From the NCBI RefSeq assembly GCF_014635045.1, contig NZ_BMCF01000005.1, forward strand, positions 1 to 64,000: a stretch of 64,000 nucleotides of DNA, written 5' to 3'. Made by a program: the position numbers and the translations under genes. Position 1 is the first letter of the stretch; each line of letters begins with the position of its first letter. The notes under the pieces were generated by a model. It ran no database searches and had not been told where the DNA came from. It worked only from the letters and a program-made list of their open reading frames with translations. This document shows, piece by piece, positions 56,364-64,000 of this stretch. This DNA comes from Staphylococcus nepalensis. GTDB taxonomy: Bacteria; Bacillota; Bacilli; Staphylococcales; Staphylococcaceae.

Positions 56364-56464
56364 AGCTATAACCTCTTTAATCTTATGTTTACCTTACGCC
56401 AAATCATAATTAATAAATATCATTATATAGTATAAATCGTTTCTCGACGATAGTCATTTTTAGT

Positions 56465-57415
56465 TTATTCAATTGCACGTGGTTGCGTAATCATAATATA
56501 AAACAATACTGGGATGCCAAGCATTGCTAATATGATACTGGCCGGGATTTCGAACGGGCTTAACAACACACTACCCAGCCAATCAGACAATACCATAACT
56601 GTACCACCAATCAACATATTTAACACCATCTGTTGTCCAATATTAAATTGTTGATTTTGACGACGTACAAGTTGCGGGATGACCATTCCAATAAAACCAA
56701 TAATACCAACGTACGCTACTATAACAGCAGTAATAATAGATGCAATAAACAACACACCATACGTTAGTAATTGTACATTTAATCCGAGCGATTGCCCTTT
56801 TAATTGGCCTAATTGCAATATTTTAATTTTTGAAAGTAGGCTAAACAAAATGATAATACCAATAAAAAGTATGATGCCTATATATATTACTTCATTGTAC
56901 TCTGCTGAAGAAAAGCCACCAAACATATAATTTACTATATTATTCATTTTCTCTTGATTAAAGATGATTAACACATATAAAAAAGCATTAAATAAGGCGC
57001 CTATCATAATGCCAGATAATATTAAAGTTCTTATAGGGTAACCTCTAGACATAGCAGTAGTGAGCGCGATAACAATGATTAATGTAATAATACTGAATAA
57101 TACTGAAAACACTGGCAACCAAATAAATGATAATCCTAAGACGACAGCCACACCTGACCCGAAAGTGGCACCACTTGCTAACCCTAGAGTGAAACTATCA
57201 GCTAATGGGTTATTTAATAATGTTTGGAACATATGGCCTGCTAGTGTTAAACCAATACCAGCTAATAATGCTTGTACTGTTCTAGGGATTCTAACTTGAA
57301 ATAATATAGACTGTGTCAATGCTTCGTGGATATCACCAATATTCCACAACAAACTTAATAACATACTAGTGATGAGAATTAAAAAACAAATGATTAATGC
57401 TTTACTGTATTTCAT
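56465..57415 (-). CDS. FecCD/BtuC-type ABC permease without linked ATPase
   Basis: A 316-residue permease with about nine or ten helices. The N-terminal signature is FQTLLNNPLADSFTLGLASGATFG (about 63-86) and the coupling helix YVGIIGFIGMVIPQLVRRQNQ near 232-252. It imports iron siderophore, heme or cobalamin. The binding protein gene lies 278 bases upstream with its own terminator. No ATPase gene is adjacent, so it probably borrows one, for example FhuC. The ribosome binding site is weak. Confidence 0.88.
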   Translation of the reverse strand: MKYSKALIICFLILITSMLLSLLWNIGDIHEALTQSILFQVRIPRTVQALLAGIGLTLAGHMFQTLLNNPLADSFTLGLASGATFGSGVAVVLGLSFIWLPVFSVLFSIITLIIVIALTTAMSRGYPIRTLILSGIMIGALFNAFLYVLIIFNQEKMNNIVNYMFGGFSSAEYNEVIYIGIILFIGIIILFSLLSKIKILQLGQLKGQSLGLNVQLLTYGVLFIASIITAVIVAYVGIIGFIGMVIPQLVRRQNQQFNIGQQMVLNMLIGGTVMVLSDWLGSVLLSPFEIPASIILAMLGIPVLFYIMITQPRAIE

Positions 57416-57607
57416 GTATTTTCCACGCTTTCACTAAAATCTCTTAACCTTTAATAATTATAACAAAATGCGTACCAATCATAACTAGCATGGTATACAT
57501 TTTTACATATAAAGTAAATAACCTATGTCAACTAACAATAAAACTAAATATAATATCTATAATCATGTTTTATGGTTTCTTTTGATAAAGGCATTTCGGT
57601 TAAAAAA

Positions 57608-57646
57608 CACCCCTAAAATGAAGTATTTAAACATCATTTTCAGGGG
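57608..57646 (-). terminator. Terminator of the binding-protein gene
   Basis: CCCCT(A)AAATGA/TCATTTTCAGGGG hairpin followed by GTTTTTTAA on the minus strand, separating the binding protein gene from the permease gene. Confidence 0.82.
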
Positions 57647-57693
57647 CATATCTCGTATTTTTAATTATTTTTTAGTTGCCGATTGCTTACATT

Positions 57694-58581
57694 TTATTTG
57701 CCATATATAGCTTCTTTTAAAGCTTCCAAACCATTGTCTATACGCGGGCCGGGCCTTGAAATTTCATCTCCATTGACAGATTTCATCTTGTTGTTTTGTA
57801 CGGCATTAATTTGGTTAAATCCGCCACGTTTATCGATTATCTGTTGGTATTCAGAAGTTGAAACACCCATCGTCGATATCATTATATCAGGATTTTGTTT
57901 AATAATGTCTTCTTTACTAACCTTTTGCCACCCGTCTAAATTAGAAAAACTATTTTCTGTCTTTAATTGGGTTAACATATCATCAAAGAACGTATTTTTT
58001 CCTGCAGTATATATTTCTGGTTCAGAGGAAATTTCCATAAATACTTTTTGTCCTTTAGCATCTTCCGGTACTGATTTTTTCACTTGATCGATATTATCTT
58101 TCGTTTCTTTTACAAGTGCATTAGCTTCTTTTTCTTTATTTGTCACTTTACCAATTTGTTTAAAAGTAGCATACATTTCATCAATAGATTGTGCATCTTT
58201 CACATAAATTACTTTTACGCCACTATCTTTTAAGCTTTTCAATACTTTATCGTTAGTGGCCTTTTGAGATTCATGGGCCAATATTAAATCTGGTTTAGCT
58301 TTCATCAGTGATTCTTTGTTAAGTTTCATCGCATCAAATTGTTGTTTATCTTTAACTGTCTTGGGATAATCGTCAACAGTTGAAACGCCTATGATATCAT
58401 CACCTAAACCAAGTTCATACAATATTTCTGTATTGCTAGGCATAAGAGAAATAATGCGTTTATATGATGATTGGTTATCAGATTCTGTATCATTTTTAGG
58501 TTGCTCTGACTTAGTGCCACAAGCAGTTAATACAACAACAAAAATGAGTAAAAGATACACTAATTTATTCCATGTTTTCAT
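57694..58581 (-). CDS. BtuF/FecB-type substrate-binding lipoprotein
   Basis: A 295-residue cluster A-II binding protein. The lipobox is LTAC (Cys21). Family segments are RIISLMPSNTEILYELGLGDDIIGVS (about 43-68), KPDLILAHE near 97 and the final SRPGPRIDNGLEAL. The SLMPSNTEIL start is typical of cobalamin or heme-type BtuF-like proteins. I found no Fur box upstream, so cobalamin or another corrinoid is as likely as iron. Same orientation as the FecCD permease at 56465. Confidence 0.87.
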   Translation of the reverse strand: MKTWNKLVYLLLIFVVVLTACGTKSEQPKNDTESDNQSSYKRIISLMPSNTEILYELGLGDDIIGVSTVDDYPKTVKDKQQFDAMKLNKESLMKAKPDLILAHESQKATNDKVLKSLKDSGVKVIYVKDAQSIDEMYATFKQIGKVTNKEKEANALVKETKDNIDQVKKSVPEDAKGQKVFMEISSEPEIYTAGKNTFFDDMLTQLKTENSFSNLDGWQKVSKEDIIKQNPDIMISTMGVSTSEYQQIIDKRGGFNQINAVQNNKMKSVNGDEISRPGPRIDNGLEALKEAIYGK

Positions 58582-58657
58582 GACTTTAACTCCTATCCTT
58601 TATTTGCTTTTATCTTATCAAAAATTCATCTACTTAACGACATCATTTTTATGAAAT

Positions 58658-59293
58658 TTATATTTTAAAATACTTATCTAAAAATGTATATTTCTTTTCA
58701 TTTTTACTACTAAAGTAATTTTTTCCGAAGTTATCTAATAAAGCATGAAATTCATTGGCATCCTTATTTGTAAAAAATGTAGGCAGTTGGACATGTTGCT
58801 TTAACTTTTCATAACTCTCTGTATGCTTGTAGCCTAACTTAGCATAAATCCTTCTAGTATAGCTATCTGGTATAAATGCCACTTCTTCGAAAACATACAC
58901 TAACAAGACATCAGCAGTTTCACTCCCAATCCCTTTTATTTTTAATAAGGCGTTACGTAATTGAGATTCGTAATATAATTGTATTTCTTGGAAATCAAAC
59001 TCAAATCTTTTTAACCAATTGAGCACAGTTAATATAGTCATGGCTTTATTTTTATAGAAACCGCTAGATTTTATTATTGTTTGTAGCTGTTCTAACTCCA
59101 AAGTTAATATACATTCTGGGTCAAAGGCTGTCTCTTTCTTTAAATTTTGAAGCGCATACGCCGCATTTCTCCAGTTTGTATTTTGCACTAAAATGGCCCC
59201 TAATATCACTTCCATTTTAGATTCGGCAGGCCACCAATTTTGCGCACCCATATTTGAATATAACGTGCGATACAACGACTGCGTGTCTAACAT
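58658..59293 (-). CDS. HhH-GPD DNA glycosylase-like protein (endonuclease III family)
   Basis: A 211-residue base-excision repair protein. The helix-hairpin-helix is IKGIGSETADVLLVYV (about 131-146), and the catalytic Asp is in FIPDSYTRRIYAKLG (about 150-165). The Lys that gives lyase activity in Nth (GxGRKTA) is Glu here, and the C-terminal four-Cys iron-sulphur loop is absent, so it should be a monofunctional glycosylase. GGGGGG precedes the ATG. Upstream of argS's terminator, monocistronic. Confidence 0.86.
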   Translation of the reverse strand: MLDTQSLYRTLYSNMGAQNWWPAESKMEVILGAILVQNTNWRNAAYALQNLKKETAFDPECILTLELEQLQTIIKSSGFYKNKAMTILTVLNWLKRFEFDFQEIQLYYESQLRNALLKIKGIGSETADVLLVYVFEEVAFIPDSYTRRIYAKLGYKHTESYEKLKQHVQLPTFFTNKDANEFHALLDNFGKNYFSSKNEKKYTFLDKYFKI

Positions 59294-59346
59294 ATATAAC
59301 CCCCCTATCCATTAGTTTTAAAATATTATATGTGCAAGACAATAAA

Positions 59347-59421
59347 AAAAAGTAAGCAAGGTTTAGTCTTAGAAATGATGATATCCCATCAAACTGTTAG
59401 ACAAACCTCATACTTACTTTT
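59347..59421 (-). terminator. Terminator of argS
   Basis: Long interrupted stem (AAAAGTAAG with CTTACTTTT, inner AGGTTT/AAACCT and GTC/GAC) and a T-rich tail on the minus strand. Confidence 0.75.
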
Positions 59422-59453
59422 CGAAATCCGATTATAATTATAAACAGATTTAT

Positions 59454-61121
59454 TTACATTGATTCTGGGGCAGTGACACCAACAAGGTTCAATGCATTGT
59501 GTAGTGTAATTCTCACTGCATCAATTAATGCAATCAATGCTTTTGTTTTTTCTACATCATCTGTTAACACTTTTTCATCGTTATAAAATTTATGGAAATG
59601 TGCTGCTAAATCCTGAATATAGTTTGTAATTCTATGTGGCGCTCTATGTGTTGCTGCACTTTCTATAGAAGTTTCAAAGTCCGCTAATTTTTTCAATAGT
59701 TCTATTGCTTTGTCATTTGTAATAAGTGCATAATCTGCACTAGTTGAAGGTTCAATACCTCTTTCTTTAGCTTGCTTTAAAATAGAACAGATACGCGCAT
59801 GCGCATACTGTGCATAATATACTGGGTTATCTTGTGATTCTTGTTTTGCTAACTCCATATCAAAATCAAAATGCGTATCTGGACTGCGCATTGTTAAGAA
59901 GTAACGCGCTGCATCTACGCCTACTTCATCCATGATTTCACGTAAAGTAATGGCATTGCCTGTACGTTTGCTCATTTTTACTTCTTGGCCATCTTGCATT
60001 AAGCGCACCATTTGCATAATTTGAATTTCAAGACGTTCGCTATCTACGCCAAATGTTTCCATTGACGCCTTCAAACGTTGTATATAGCCATGATGATCTG
60101 CACCAAATAAGTTAATTAAGATATCATTGCCACGTTCAATTTTATCATAATGGTAAGCAATGTCTGGTAAAAAATATGTGTAGTTACCATCTTTTTTAAT
60201 CAATACACGATCTTTATCATCAGAAAAATCTGTTGTACGTAGCCATGTTGCACCATCTTCTTTATACGTATAACCAAGTTCCGTCATTTTATCTAACACT
60301 TTTTGAATTTCACCTGACTCGTAAAGCGTCGTTTCGCTAAACCAGCTGTCATAATGCGTATTGAAATCGGCTAAGTCTTTTCTTAATTTTTCCATTTCAT
60401 AATCAACGCCTAATTGTCTAAACGTTTTTATACGTTCTTCTTCTTCTAAGTCTTTTAATTCTGGTTGTTTTTCTGCTAAATCTTTACCAATATTGATAAT
60501 ATCTTTACCGTAGTAGCCGCCTTCTGGCATCTCGAAAGAATCGTCGCCAAGCGCTTCAAAGTAACGTGCTTCAATAGAACGTGCTAAGTTTGTAATTTGG
60601 TTACCAGCATCATTTATATAATATTCTCTTGTTACATTGTATCCTGCTGCTTCTAAAATATTAGCTAATGTATCACCAACGGCTGCGTTACGTGCATGGC
60701 CTATATGTAAATCACCTGTAGGATTAGCAGATACATATTCTAATAAAATACTTTCCCCATTTTTTATCTCTTTTTGACCGAAATGGTCTCCTTGATTGAT
60801 TGCTTCAGTAATAATAGCTGTTAAATAAGCATTATCTAAATAAAAATTAATAAAACCTGGGCCCGCAATATCTACCTTTTCAACTTGCGCAGCCGTCGTA
60901 TCTAAATGGTCTACAATCGCTTGAGCAATTTCACGTGGATTGCGTTTCGCAATTTTTGTTAAAACCATTGCAATATTTGTAGAATAATCACCATTTTTAT
61001 TATCTTTTGGTATTTCAATTTTTATTTCAGGAATTTCATTCACTTCAGCAAGTTGCGCTTTTTGAATACTTTTTTGAATTTCTTCAACCAACGTTTGCTT
61101 GACTTGTTCAACTATGTTCAT
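59454..61121 (-). CDS. argS: Arginyl-tRNA synthetase
   Basis: A 555-residue class I synthetase. The N-terminal Add-1 domain (about 1-110) is followed by the HIGH motif [12 protein letters not shown] (about 132-143), the DHHGY segment near 342, and [11 protein letters not shown] (about 378-388) in place of KMSKS. The C-terminal anticodon-binding helical domain ends [14 protein letters not shown]. Length is typical of staphylococcal ArgS (553). It starts directly after the DUF1934 stop; AAGGAGATGCC in that gene's end serves as its ribosome binding site. Confidence 0.97.
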   Translation of the reverse strand: MNIVEQVKQTLVEEIQKSIQKAQLAEVNEIPEIKIEIPKDNKNGDYSTNIAMVLTKIAKRNPREIAQAIVDHLDTTAAQVEKVDIAGPGFINFYLDNAYLTAIITEAINQGDHFGQKEIKNGESILLEYVSANPTGDLHIGHARNAAVGDTLANILEAAGYNVTREYYINDAGNQITNLARSIEARYFEALGDDSFEMPEGGYYGKDIINIGKDLAEKQPELKDLEEEERIKTFRQLGVDYEMEKLRKDLADFNTHYDSWFSETTLYESGEIQKVLDKMTELGYTYKEDGATWLRTTDFSDDKDRVLIKKDGNYTYFLPDIAYHYDKIERGNDILINLFGADHHGYIQRLKASMETFGVDSERLEIQIMQMVRLMQDGQEVKMSKRTGNAITLREIMDEVGVDAARYFLTMRSPDTHFDFDMELAKQESQDNPVYYAQYAHARICSILKQAKERGIEPSTSADYALITNDKAIELLKKLADFETSIESAATHRAPHRITNYIQDLAAHFHKFYNDEKVLTDDVEKTKALIALIDAVRITLHNALNLVGVTAPESM

Positions 61122-61535
61122 TTACGGCATCTCCTTGTAAGTAATTTCATATTGATAAGACCCCATCTTCTCTTCATCTTGAATTAAATCATAATGCACT
61201 TTCAGTTTACCACCGTTATCATTTACAAAATGTAAAATAGAATGCGTATGAACCGTGAGTGGGATACGGCCACCACTAATTTCATACAAAGTCATTGTAT
61301 CTTCACCTTCTACAAAGTGAAGATTTAATTTAATGTCGCCATTTCGGATAATTTTTACGCCTGAGTTTTCAATTTTAACCGTTACATTAACTGTAGCGCC
61401 ATCTATCTCTTCCTGATAACGTATAAAATCAGCTTTACGTTTTTGCCAAGACCCTTTAGTAGATAATGAGAATTTTTCTTTGTTATCGAATTGTTTAACA
61501 ACTTGTTTCGTTTGGATTTCAACATTGTTTTCCAA
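61122..61535 (-). CDS. DUF1934 beta-barrel protein (YwiB-like)
   Basis: About 137 residues of the DUF1934 family, a lipocalin-like beta barrel of unknown role (VEIQTKQVVKQFDNKEKFS at the start, GRIPLTVHTHSILHFVNDNGGKLKVHYDL near the end). It sits directly before argS as in other Firmicutes and is translationally coupled to it. I chose the TTG at 61535, nine bases after AGGGTG; a GTG at 61547 and ATGs at 61574/61571 are alternatives without a better ribosome binding site. Confidence 0.85.
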   Translation of the reverse strand: MENNVEIQTKQVVKQFDNKEKFSLSTKGSWQKRKADFIRYQEEIDGATVNVTVKIENSGVKIIRNGDIKLNLHFVEGEDTMTLYEISGGRIPLTVHTHSILHFVNDNGGKLKVHYDLIQDEEKMGSYQYEITYKEMP

Positions 61536-61691
61536 TGTACGTTTCACCCTAATCTTTAAAATAATACACATCATTATAGCATACTTGAAATAAGCAATAC
61601 AGTTGCTAAAATCATTTTAAATATATAATTTTTATTTCTAAAACTTAATCCGTCAAACGGCCTTATGACTTAAACAATTTCATCATAATAA

Positions 61692-61744
61692 AAGAGCAGA
61701 CACACAAAATCAAAATTCCAATCTGACTTCGCATCTCTGCTCTT
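61692..61744 (-). terminator. Terminator of ywhD
   Basis: Perfect 9-bp stem (61692-61700 with 61736-61744) extended by A/T pairs, then TTTTATTATG on the minus strand. Confidence 0.75.
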
Positions 61745-61839
61745 ATTAAAGTGAGCTATCCTCAAAAAGTAAACGATAAAGATACTTTGACATCCGTACT
61801 CACCATGTCTAATACATCTGTTCAAAAATCATTTGAATC

Positions 61840-62352
61840 TTATTTAGACTTTAATGCTTCACGTAGTGCATCATCTGAGTTATTCCACATATCTAAATCA
61901 TGTGATTTGAGAAACGCTTTTAATATTTGTTTATTGTTATCGCCAATATGGTCAATGTCAATTAAATGTTTCATAGATTTATCCATCATATTAACATGCT
62001 CTGGCATACTCTTATACCCTCTACGGATACTTCTATTAACTAATAAATAACATGCTGTAAGGCCTGCATAGTATGGTCCGTTTTCTCCACGTTCAGTAGT
62101 TACCCAACATAACCAATATGGTTTAGCTTCCTCGCCTTCAACTTTTTCTTTATCTTTGATCCATTTAACGCCTTTTTCTACGCTTGAACGTGCATGCATA
62201 CCAGCAATATCGATAAATGCTTCTTCATTTTCAACATCAATAAAAACAGGCGCAACATTATCCAAGCTAATAGACCCAATATTGGTACCTTTATGTCCAT
62301 CTAACGGGTCATTTTTTATAATATTAAATTTAAATCCTTTATTCTCAGCCAT
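61840..62352 (-). CDS. ywhD: YwhD-family protein
   Basis: A 170-residue cytosolic protein of the Bacillus YwhD family, recognised by its N-terminal FNIIKNDPLDGHKGTNIGSI (about 8-27) and by KPYWLCWVTTERGENGPYYAG near 78. The biochemical role is unknown. It lies between argS and the HD-domain gene with a terminator behind it, and GGAGGTGTACACGG precedes its ATG. Confidence 0.9.
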   Translation of the reverse strand: MAENKGFKFNIIKNDPLDGHKGTNIGSISLDNVAPVFIDVENEEAFIDIAGMHARSSVEKGVKWIKDKEKVEGEEAKPYWLCWVTTERGENGPYYAGLTACYLLVNRSIRRGYKSMPEHVNMMDKSMKHLIDIDHIGDNNKQILKAFLKSHDLDMWNNSDDALREALKSK

Positions 62353-62508
62353 CCGTGTACACCTCCTATATTAAAATCAGCAGATACACCATATCTTAAA
62401 AGCTGCCCAGCTATACTGACTATACTAAAATTTTGCCACATTCATCAATGAGTGAAAAGTAATCAATTTATAATCCTATCTCAATACGTTAAAAATATCA
62501 TCCTAAAA

Positions 62509-63807
62509 TTAATTCAATTCATCTAATATGCTATTAATTGCATTTCTGACCTGATCATCTTCAATATCAGATATAAATTCTTTTGGATAATATAATTTAT
62601 AATCTTGCCTATTAATCCCCGTTATACTATGAATAACCAACGACTGGCTACTGATTTCTCTTATTTTGCCATTACGTCTTAATAAATGAATTGGTTGTCT
62701 ATCTGATCCTGGACGATCATAATCATATGGCAAGTCCGAAAATGATTCGCTTACAAAATAATAAGTCGGGTCTATACCAGCTTGTATAAACAAATCAGTT
62801 AATTCCGTAATTGTAATAATAGAACCATCGAACGGCATATATTTAAATAAGTCACGATTAATAAATCTACGTGATAAATCACTTAATATTTCATCATCTT
62901 CATTAATCCATGCTTTTAAATAATATACAACTATCGCTTCATCTAAATCTACATATTGTTCAATAGTCACAGATTCCTCAAAGAATGGAACAAAATCAGT
63001 AGGGTATTTCTTAAACGTGTACCCTTCATTATATAGTTGTTTAGCGCGTTTCAAACAATTATTGAGTAATACTTCTCCACCCCGACTAACTGGATGGAAG
63101 TAGACTTGCCAATACATTTGATAACGACTCATAATGAAGTTTTCTACTGCATGCATACCACTTTCTTTAATAAGCACTTCATCTTTTGAAGGTCGCATTA
63201 ATCTCAATATACGTTCCATATCAAATTGACCATACGTAACACCTGTGAAGTACGCATCACGTTGCAGATAATCCATTCTATCAGCATCTATTTGTGACGA
63301 AATCATAGAAATAACCAATTTATTTTCGTGCGTCTTGTTGATGACATCAGCCACTTGCTGAGGGAAATCTTCAGAAACACGTCTTAATACACTATTCACT
63401 TCCGTTGGTCCAGTAATAATTTTCTGTGTAAAACGTTCATGGTCTGTGTTAAAAATTTTTTCAAAACTATGTGAAAAAGGTCCGTGCCCCAAATCATGTA
63501 ATAGCGCAGCACATAATGCAAGTGGTCGGTCATTGTTATCCCAAGCTTCGCGACCGTTAAATGAATCATCAATTAATCTACGAACAATTTCATATACACC
63601 TAAAGAATGTCCAAATCTACTATGTTCAGCGGTATGAAATGATAAATACAACGTACCCAATTGCTTTATACGTCTTAAACGTTGAAATTCTTTCGTTTTA
63701 ATTAAATCCCAAATTACTTGATCTCTTACATGTATATATCTATGAATGGGGTCTTTGAATACTTTTTCTTCAGGTAATTTTTGTGTAGCATATGTTGTCA
63801 ATGTCAA
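62509..63807 (-). CDS. HD-domain phosphohydrolase (YwfO-like)
   Basis: A 432-residue metal-dependent phosphohydrolase of the SAMHD1/dGTPase-like family. The metal ligands are His in TAEHSRFGHSLG near 58, HD in LLHDLGHGPFSH (about 103-114), and the distal Asp in SSQIDADRMDYL near 175. The Bacillus relative YwfO acts on nucleoside triphosphates. The TTG at 63807 is chosen: GGAGG lies six bases before it, whereas an ATG at 63825 would place that ribosome binding site inside the gene. Confidence 0.9.
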   Translation of the reverse strand: MTLTTYATQKLPEEKVFKDPIHRYIHVRDQVIWDLIKTKEFQRLRRIKQLGTLYLSFHTAEHSRFGHSLGVYEIVRRLIDDSFNGREAWDNNDRPLALCAALLHDLGHGPFSHSFEKIFNTDHERFTQKIITGPTEVNSVLRRVSEDFPQQVADVINKTHENKLVISMISSQIDADRMDYLQRDAYFTGVTYGQFDMERILRLMRPSKDEVLIKESGMHAVENFIMSRYQMYWQVYFHPVSRGGEVLLNNCLKRAKQLYNEGYTFKKYPTDFVPFFEESVTIEQYVDLDEAIVVYYLKAWINEDDEILSDLSRRFINRDLFKYMPFDGSIITITELTDLFIQAGIDPTYYFVSESFSDLPYDYDRPGSDRQPIHLLRRNGKIREISSQSLVIHSITGINRQDYKLYYPKEFISDIEDDQVRNAINSILDELN

Positions 63808-63842
63808 TGTCGTCCTCCTGTTCATACCATATTGATGGACAA

Positions 63843-64000
63843 TTATCTTAAAGTTTTACGCATCAGTGCCAAATCCATTTCTTCCCCATACATAACGTGC
63901 ACATAGGAGCGCACTCTTTCAAATCCTTTTTGCTCATAAAATGACACTGCTTCGTCGTTCTTATTATCTACTTCTAAGAACACTTCGTTGTATTCATCTT
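63843..64000 (-). CDS. GNAT acetyltransferase, C-terminal part (runs off the window)
   Basis: Partial gene. The last 51 residues are visible and read EVFLEVDNKNDEAVSFYEQKGF, the motif B region of GNAT enzymes, ending with LMRKTLR. The start and motif A lie beyond the window edge. It ends 35 bases before the ywfO start in the same orientation. Confidence 0.85.
   Translation of the reverse strand, partial: DEYNEVFLEVDNKNDEAVSFYEQKGFERVRSYVHVMYGEEMDLALMRKTLR

Noticed and set aside
57416-57693. Fur box or cobalamin riboswitch before the FecCD permease
   Set aside because: No GATAAT-type inverted repeat and no B12-box sequence seen here or upstream of 58581.
61751-62050. 99-codon plus-strand frame opposite ywhD
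   Set aside because: Antisense shadow of a recognised family gene.

Overview
The window is chromosomal DNA of a low-GC Gram-positive coccus, almost certainly a coagulase-negative Staphylococcus. I place it near the S. saprophyticus/S. xylosus group by inference only. The evidence is the gene content and order, which run inverse to a well-known S. aureus chromosomal stretch: LysM-CHAP secreted protein, pit, graSRX, esterase, dhaKLM, fhuCBG, nupC, abcA/pbp4, tagDXBGHA, mntR/mntABC, a CPA1 antiporter, mnh2 A-G, sarA, argS, ywhD, ywfO. No rRNA, tRNA, CRISPR array, prophage or intact insertion sequence is visible.

Layout: 0.4-4.3 kb holds a BI-1-like membrane protein, a LysM/CHAP cell-wall hydrolase and the phosphate transporter pair. 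5.0-7.6 kb is graXRS, the antimicrobial-peptide-sensing two-component system, but the vraFG transporter usually found next to it is absent. 8.2-12.1 kb is a very AT-rich accessory segment with a compact operon: a 29-codon peptide gene, a strong attenuator-like terminator, a CPBP (CAAX-like) membrane protease, a small membrane protein, an ABC ATPase and an ABC permease. This is the best candidate for an undescribed system. 12.2-22 kb holds an esterase, a YkvI-like transporter, the dihydroxyacetone kinase operon under a perfect cre site, fhuCBG behind a Fur box, and YitT. 22-27.5 kb holds a candidate sRNA, nupC with a structured leader, and divergent abcA/pbp4. 27.7-33.6 kb is wall teichoic acid synthesis and export. 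33.8-38.6 kb is an M50-like protein and the manganese system, with an MntR operator and a structured 3' UTR resembling RsaC in position. 38.7-47.6 kb holds the CPA1 antiporter and the seven-gene Mnh2 antiporter operon, headed by a recombinase-like gene that has lost catalytic residues. 47.8-51.8 kb holds a DUF1659/DUF2922 pair, a DMT transporter, an orphan efflux adaptor and sarA. 52-64 kb holds two alpha/beta hydrolases with unusual nucleophile positions, a secreted protein, a HAD hydrolase, an ABC permease and binding protein lacking an ATPase, a DNA glycosylase, argS, ywhD, ywfO and the end of a GNAT gene.

Much of the window concerns the cell envelope: teichoic acid (tag), PBP4/AbcA, peptide sensing (GraXRS), cation and pH homeostasis (Mnh2, CPA1) and metal uptake (MntABC under MntR, FhuCBG under Fur). 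FhuC is the only siderophore-type ATPase in the window and may also energise the ATPase-less permease at 56.5 kb. All function statements rest on motifs and family recognition; no database search was run.
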